A DNA stretch of 64,000 nucleotides from Pseudomonas neustonica (GTDB lineage Bacteria; Pseudomonadota; Gammaproteobacteria; Pseudomonadales; Pseudomonadaceae). This document shows, piece by piece, positions 60,068-64,000 of this stretch. The DNA lies in assembly GCF_003797945.1 (NCBI RefSeq), contig NZ_RKKU01000003.1, positions 223,683-287,682 on the forward strand, in the 5' to 3' direction. The notes below the pieces were generated by a model. That model worked only from the letters and a program-made list of their open reading frames with translations. It did no database searches and was not told where the DNA came from. Each line of letters starts with the position of its first letter. The first letter of the stretch is position 1. Made by a program: the position numbers and the translations under genes.

Positions 60068-63000
60068 TCACTTGGCAGCAGATAGCCGCAGCGCATCGGT
60101 GTCTATCTTCAGCGCATAACCCGTGTCGCTCGGTGCACTGAGCTCTCGCTGCTCTTGTGGCTGACTGTCGATGGCAGACTGGTAATCAGCGCTCTGAACA
60201 AAGCCCTGCAGTCTGGCGATGACCTCGCTAGGGGCAATCAACCGATAGTTGCCCGCGTCAGCACCGATCAGTTCTGCATCTACCAGCACGCGGTTCTCGC
60301 CCGGCTTGAGGCTGGCGAACAGGCCGCTGAGCTGCAGCGCGACTTCATCGCCGCTGATGGTGCCGTTGAGCACGCCTTCCAGCGTCGCGGCCAGGGAGCC
60401 GTCGAACAGCTTGTCCAAGGCGCGGACGTCGGCGGTGATGGTCTTGTGATCGATATTAGCCGTGGTGGTGCTGTTGGTGGTCAGCACATAGTTGCCGGCA
60501 TCGCCGCCACCGAGCGAACCGCTGACGTCAACCTGCTTGCCATCGCCGGCGGTCTTGTTGGCAAAGGCACCTGTGGTGTTGAACTGCAGATCATCGCCGC
60601 TGATCACATCGTCGAGCGTGCCGTGGGTATTGGCATAGGTGCTGCCGTCGTAGGTCTTTCCGTCGGCGCTGATGTTGCCGGTGATGGCCTTGCGCTCGAT
60701 AGTCAGGGTGCCGTCGACGAAGGTCAGCTCGTAGTTATCGGCGCTGCCACTGGCGGTCAGCTTATAGGTGCCGGCGTTGCGCCCGCCACCGCTGGTGGTG
60801 ACGCCGGTGAGCACACTTTCAGTCTCGCCGTTTACCAGGCCTGTGGCGGTAAAACCGCTGCCGCTCTGCTCGGTGCCGTCGTAGGTGGTGGTGTTGCTGT
60901 TGGCGGTGACGGTAGCCTGAGCCTTGTTGATGGTCAGGGTGCCGTCTTTGGTGATCAGGTCATAGCCTTGCTGATTAGAGTGCAGGCCGCTCATGTCTAT
61001 GTCGTAGTTGCCCGCGTTGCGCCCGCCGCCGCTGAGGTGGCCAAAAATACGGTTAACGTCGTACTCGGCAGTCGCGCTCCAGCTACCTTGGTGGGAACTG
61101 CCGTCGTAGGTAACGCTGCTGTCGTCGACATTGACTTCCAGTGTGGTCAGAAAGCTACGCAGCAGAGGTGCGGTATAGCCTTCGTAGATGCGCCAGATGC
61201 TGTCGGTGCCGCCCTGCGCATTGATATCCCAAGCAGAAAAACTGGCAGCATTCATCAGCTGGTTAGAGGTCAGGCCTGTAACCAGGCCCGTAGTGCCCGT
61301 TGGGGGGGCGGATGCGCTTCCTGTCGTAAGGCCCGAGGTGTCCGTGTCCCAATAGGACTCGGTGATGGTTCCGTCATTGTATCCCGCAAAGCCGCCCGCT
61401 TGGTTTTTGTTGGTCACGGCCATTCCAGTTGAATAGGCATGTGAGATGGAGCCCCAATTCTCTCCCGCTAGGCCGCCCGCCAAAGAAGATAGACTCGCTA
61501 AAGCCGTCGCTGTCCCGGTTGCATAGACGTTGGTGATGGCGCCGGTGTTCTCTGCCACGAGGCCGCCCGCTGAACTATTTTCCCCATCGCTGGCCGTCGC
61601 TGCCCCGGTTGCATAGGCATTGTTTATTGTGCCATCACGGTTGTCAGCCACGAGGCCTCCCGCTAAAGATCTATAGCTGTTTCCGTTGGTCGTTGCTACG
61701 CCGGTTGCATAAGCGTTGTTGATGCTCCCCCCGTTCTCTGCCACGAGGCCGCCCGCTGCGGTGGTGTAGCTGTTCTCGCTTCCGTTGGCCGTCGCTGCCC
61801 CGGTTGCGTAGGCGTTGGTGATGCTGGCAAAGTTGCCGGGTATTGTGGTGTAGCTAGTTCCCACAAGGCCGCCCGCGTAGGACCGACCGCTATTGCTGAT
61901 CGCTGAGACGTTTCCAGTTGCGTAGGCGTTGGTGATTGCTGCAAAGTTACTTCCCACAAGGCCGCCCGCTTTGGCGTAACCTGATTTGCTTGTCGCCGAG
62001 ACGTCTCCAATTGCATAGGCTTTGGAGATGGTGCCTTTGTAGGTATTGACTCCCACGAGTCCACCGACGTAAGCCATGTCGTCGTTCATCGCTGAGACGC
62101 TTCCGGTTGCATAGGCGTTGGAGATGGTGCCGGAGAAGTTGCGACCCACGAGGCTGCCCACTACAGAGCCACTATTTCCTTCGACTGTAATCCCCCCCCC
62201 CACAAGTCCGATATCCCGGATGGTACCTTGGTTCTGCCCGAAAAGGCCCCAGTATTCGGTGGTCGCGGCGGTGTTCTCAATGGTTAGGTCGCTGACGGTA
62301 TGGCCTAATCCAGCGAAGGTGCCGGTGAAGGCGTCTGTAGCACCCACGCCAACCAAAACATGGTCGTAGGTCGTGCCCGAGGCGTCCAGGTTTTTGGCTA
62401 AGGCATAGGCACCGCCAAGCCCTGTGGTGTCAATATTGTCCAACGCCGCCATATCATGGATCAGGGTATAATCGGTACCGTTGATATTAAGCGCTGCGTT
62501 ACTGCCCGATAGGGTGACTGAAACGCCAGAGGCAATGGAATAGTCTTTATCCGCCCCCGTGTTCAGCACTAGTCCAGCGTTAGTGCCGGTGGCGGTGATG
62601 CCTTGGTTAATGTGGATGTCGTTATGGGCCTTTAGGCTAAGGGTGGTGTTCGCATTCCAGCTAACAGCGGCATCGACGTGTATATCGCCAGCGTCGGTTC
62701 CCGCTTCAATGGTCGCCAGGGTAATGTTGCTGTCTTCCAGATTGGCGCTAAGGGTGGCGGCACCGATGCCGCTGTCGGTTTGCGGGTCGCTGCTGTCAGT
62801 AATGTAAAAATCAGTGGGGTCGATCAGCCATTCGCCGGTGGTGCCGTTGTTGGCTTTGGTGGTGACCTGGGTGCCGTCGGCAATCTTTACGTGGGCGCCG
62901 GAGGTGTCGATAAAACCGCCGTCGCCGCTGTCCGGGGCAGAGGCATCCAGCGTGCCGGCGACATTGACGGTACCGCCGTTAAAGCCGCCCTTTAGTACGA

Positions 63001-63799
63001 TGGTGCCGCTCTGTTTGTCCAGGGTTTGTGCTTCGATGATGCCGGTGTTGTTGACAACGGTTTGCAGCAGGGCATCGGTGGCGCTGGCGGTCATCACTAC
63101 CTGGCCGCCGTTGGCGCGGATCAGTTGGTGGTTCTCGACCAGTGCATCAATGGCGCTTTCATCCACGGTGACGTTGAGCAGGCCATCGCCGGCAAAATCC
63201 AGGCTCACCTTGTCGCCTGCAGCCAGTGCCACGTTGCCTTGGTTGGCCTGAATGATCCCCTGGTTACTGACCTGGCCACCGAGCAGGGCAACGGTACCGT
63301 TGTCGGCCTTGAGGCTGCCGCGGTTGATCACGGCGGCGTTGTTGCCGTCACCCTGAAACTGGTAATTGCCGTCGTTAAAGTTCTGGTCAGACAGGCTGAG
63401 GGTCGAGGCCACCAGCGCCCCCACGTTGACCGCCGCCCCCTCGCCAAACAACACGCCGTTGGGGTTGACCAGAAAGACCTTGCCGTTGGCATTGAGGTTG
63501 CCGTAGATCGCCGAGGCGTCTTCACCAATCACCCGGTTCAGCGCCACCGAGTTGCTGCCCGGCTGGTGGAAATTGACGGTATTACCCGCGCCAATATCAA
63601 AGCTGTCCCAGTTGGTGATCAGCTTGTCGCTGTTCTGCTGCACGTTCAGGCTGTTGCCATCCTGGCTGATGCTGCCGGAGCCGCCGACGATGTTGCCGCC
63701 GGTGGGCAGGTCTGCTGCTTGCAGGTGGGCGGTAACCAGGCTGATGGCAATGGCCAGTGCGGTGGGGGCGAAGGCGGGGCGGTTCCCGGTACGGTTCAT
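60068..63799 (-). CDS. Large exoprotein, TpsA-like (filamentous haemagglutinin N-terminal domain, GLUG repeats, YDG/MBG-type repeats)
   Basis: A 1243-residue secreted protein. Signal peptide 1-28 (ends LQAA). The TPS secretion domain (about 30-260) has the hallmark NPNGVLFG at 112-119 and repeated beta-helix strands. GLUG-type repeats (GGLVGxN...NAYATG, eight copies) fill about 540-800. YDG/MBG-type modules (TYDGS..., DAGNY) fill about 885-1190. There is no C-terminal beta-barrel, so export should need a separate TpsB pore, which is not in the window. A G10 run lies at codons 533-536. Start ATG 63799 follows AAAAGGAACTCGCC. A surface adhesin is the likely role. Confidence 0.88.
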   Translation of the reverse strand: MNRTGNRPAFAPTALAIAISLVTAHLQAADLPTGGNIVGGSGSISQDGNSLNVQQNSDKLITNWDSFDIGAGNTVNFHQPGSNSVALNRVIGEDASAIYGNLNANGKVFLVNPNGVLFGEGAAVNVGALVASTLSLSDQNFNDGNYQFQGDGNNAAVINRGSLKADNGTVALLGGQVSNQGIIQANQGNVALAAGDKVSLDFAGDGLLNVTVDESAIDALVENHQLIRANGGQVVMTASATDALLQTVVNNTGIIEAQTLDKQSGTIVLKGGFNGGTVNVAGTLDASAPDSGDGGFIDTSGAHVKIADGTQVTTKANNGTTGEWLIDPTDFYITDSSDPQTDSGIGAATLSANLEDSNITLATIEAGTDAGDIHVDAAVSWNANTTLSLKAHNDIHINQGITATGTNAGLVLNTGADKDYSIASGVSVTLSGSNAALNINGTDYTLIHDMAALDNIDTTGLGGAYALAKNLDASGTTYDHVLVGVGATDAFTGTFAGLGHTVSDLTIENTAATTEYWGLFGQNQGTIRDIGLVGGGITVEGNSGSVVGSLVGRNFSGTISNAYATGSVSAMNDDMAYVGGLVGVNTYKGTISKAYAIGDVSATSKSGYAKAGGLVGSNFAAITNAYATGNVSAISNSGRSYAGGLVGTSYTTIPGNFASITNAYATGAATANGSENSYTTAAGGLVAENGGSINNAYATGVATTNGNSYRSLAGGLVADNRDGTINNAYATGAATASDGENSSAGGLVAENTGAITNVYATGTATALASLSSLAGGLAGENWGSISHAYSTGMAVTNKNQAGGFAGYNDGTITESYWDTDTSGLTTGSASAPPTGTTGLVTGLTSNQLMNAASFSAWDINAQGGTDSIWRIYEGYTAPLLRSFLTTLEVNVDDSSVTYDGSSHQGSWSATAEYDVNRIFGHLSGGGRNAGNYDIDMSGLHSNQQGYDLITKDGTLTINKAQATVTANSNTTTYDGTEQSGSGFTATGLVNGETESVLTGVTTSGGGRNAGTYKLTASGSADNYELTFVDGTLTIERKAITGNISADGKTYDGSTYANTHGTLDDVISGDDLQFNTTGAFANKTAGDGKQVDVSGSLGGGDAGNYVLTTNSTTTANIDHKTITADVRALDKLFDGSLAATLEGVLNGTISGDEVALQLSGLFASLKPGENRVLVDAELIGADAGNYRLIAPSEVIARLQGFVQSADYQSAIDSQPQEQRELSAPSDTGYALKIDTDALRLSAAK
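61430..62150 (-). repeat. DNA repeats encoding the GLUG modules
   Basis: Eight imperfect units of about 80-110 bp, each carrying a close match to TTGCATAGGCGTTGGTGAT and, about 60 bp away, a copy of AGGCCGCCCGC on the plus strand. The DNA similarity is strong enough to permit recombination between units. Confidence 0.8.
62192..62201 (-). repeat. Homopolymeric G10 tract within the exoprotein gene
   Basis: Ten C on the plus strand (ten G in the coding strand), encoding the end of a Val and three Gly codons. A change of one base would shift the frame after about residue 535. Confidence 0.95.
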
Positions 63800-63822
63800 G
63801 GCGAGTTCCTTTTCTATGCAGT

Positions 63823-63849
63823 AGGCCGCTGCACAGGGCGCAGCGGCCT
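63823..63849 (-). other. Stem-loop in the exoprotein leader
   Basis: AGGCCGCTGC/GCAGCGGCCT, perfect 10-bp arms with a 7-nt loop, about 24 nt upstream of the start codon. It could stabilise the mRNA or influence initiation. Confidence 0.55.
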
Positions 63850-63874
63850 TTATCTAACGGGAGTTAATAGCTAG

Positions 63875-64000
63875 CCCGGATTTCTCATGAGGGGATAAAA
63901 GAAAGCGGCTGAAAGTGCTATAGTTTCAGGACCTTACACCGTTCACCAAGCACCAACAGCCGCTATCCAAAATGGTACCTGAAAAACTGACCTTCTCGCC
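63875..64000 (+). mobile_element. Possible insertion-sequence left end with the start of a transposase (partial)
   Basis: CCCGGATTTCTCATGAGG at 63875 looks like an IS1380-type terminal repeat from memory. An open frame begins at ATG 63972 (MVPEKLTFS) and runs off the window. TAGCTAG precedes the end. Too little is visible to confirm a transposase. Confidence 0.3.

Noticed and set aside
61302..61308. A second homopolymer (G7 on the plus strand) in the exoprotein gene
   Set aside because: Too short to argue for slippage with confidence.
60155..61432. A 425-codon open frame antisense to the exoprotein gene
   Set aside because: It mirrors the low-stop composition of the repeat-rich opposite strand; no start signal and no recognisable domain.
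61430..62150. Regularly spaced repeats resembling a CRISPR array
   Set aside because: The repeats are in frame within a coding sequence, imperfect, and encode GLUG modules; no cas genes are present.

Overview
ORGANISM. The window reads as a Pseudomonas-type gammaproteobacterium. The order trmJ-cysE-iscS-like ... ndk-rlmN-pilF-rodZ-ispG-hisS-yfgM-bamB-der, the queA-tgt-yajC-secD-secF block, guaB-guaA next to a divergent xseA, and the DUF2388/DUF4105 pair are all typical of Pseudomonadaceae. A marine or Halopseudomonas-like lineage is a guess; no rRNA is present to settle it. Almost everything is chromosomal core sequence. The accessory parts are the left edge (PLD-nuclease/helicase), the right edge (a large two-partner-secretion exoprotein and a possible insertion-sequence end), and a few regulator/enzyme pairs. 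LAYOUT. 1-1852: partial SF2 helicase with a PLD-like nuclease domain. 2034-9484: an SDR dehydrogenase and the urea ABC transporter operon urtABCDE, preceded by a sigma-54 promoter and two NtrC-like sites. 9485-14373: thiolase, a divergent acyl-CoA ligase and a DUF1329 protein. 14639-21163: a metallo-hydrolase, an OmpA-like lipoprotein, an acyltransferase, ackA-pta and a SlyD-type isomerase. 21320-23104: a NemR-like regulator with an Old Yellow Enzyme. 23126-26924: glycosyltransferase, cysZ, peroxiredoxin and trxB. 27036-30318: ZIP transporter, DUF2388, DUF4105 and tRNA-Leu(CAA). 30471-35899: queA-tgt-yajC-secD-secF. 35900-36276: a non-coding stretch of heptanucleotide arrays, hairpins and terminators. 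36277-49265: suhB and the long trmJ-to-der housekeeping run. 49332-50958: a second Old Yellow Enzyme with a divergent HxlR regulator. 50974-55065: leuA, an M23 peptidase and xseA. 55201-58335: guaBA. 58487-59960: an AraC regulator divergent from an ABM monooxygenase. 60068-63799: the TpsA-like exoprotein, with GLUG and YDG/MBG-type repeats and a G10 tract. HOW THE GENES WORK TOGETHER. Nitrogen scavenging: urt under apparent NtrC/RpoN control. Fatty-acid and acetyl-CoA handling: SDR, thiolase, acyl-CoA ligase, AckA-Pta. Sulfur and redox: cysZ, peroxiredoxin, trxB, cysE, cysteine desulfurase. Protein export and envelope: yajC-secDF, yfgM, bamB, pilF, rodZ. tRNA modification: queA, tgt, trmJ, rlmN. 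Electrophile detoxification: two OYE/regulator pairs. MOST NOTABLE. (1) Orientation-locked NNNAAGC heptad arrays lie between stop codon and terminator of three genes, joined at suhB by a perfect 12-bp inverted repeat whose loop is the stop codon. (2) The isc locus is reduced to one cysteine desulfurase lacking the IscU-binding tail. (3) A G10 tract lies inside the exoprotein gene. (4) The urt control region is unusually clear. No wholly new multi-gene system could be shown from the sequence alone.
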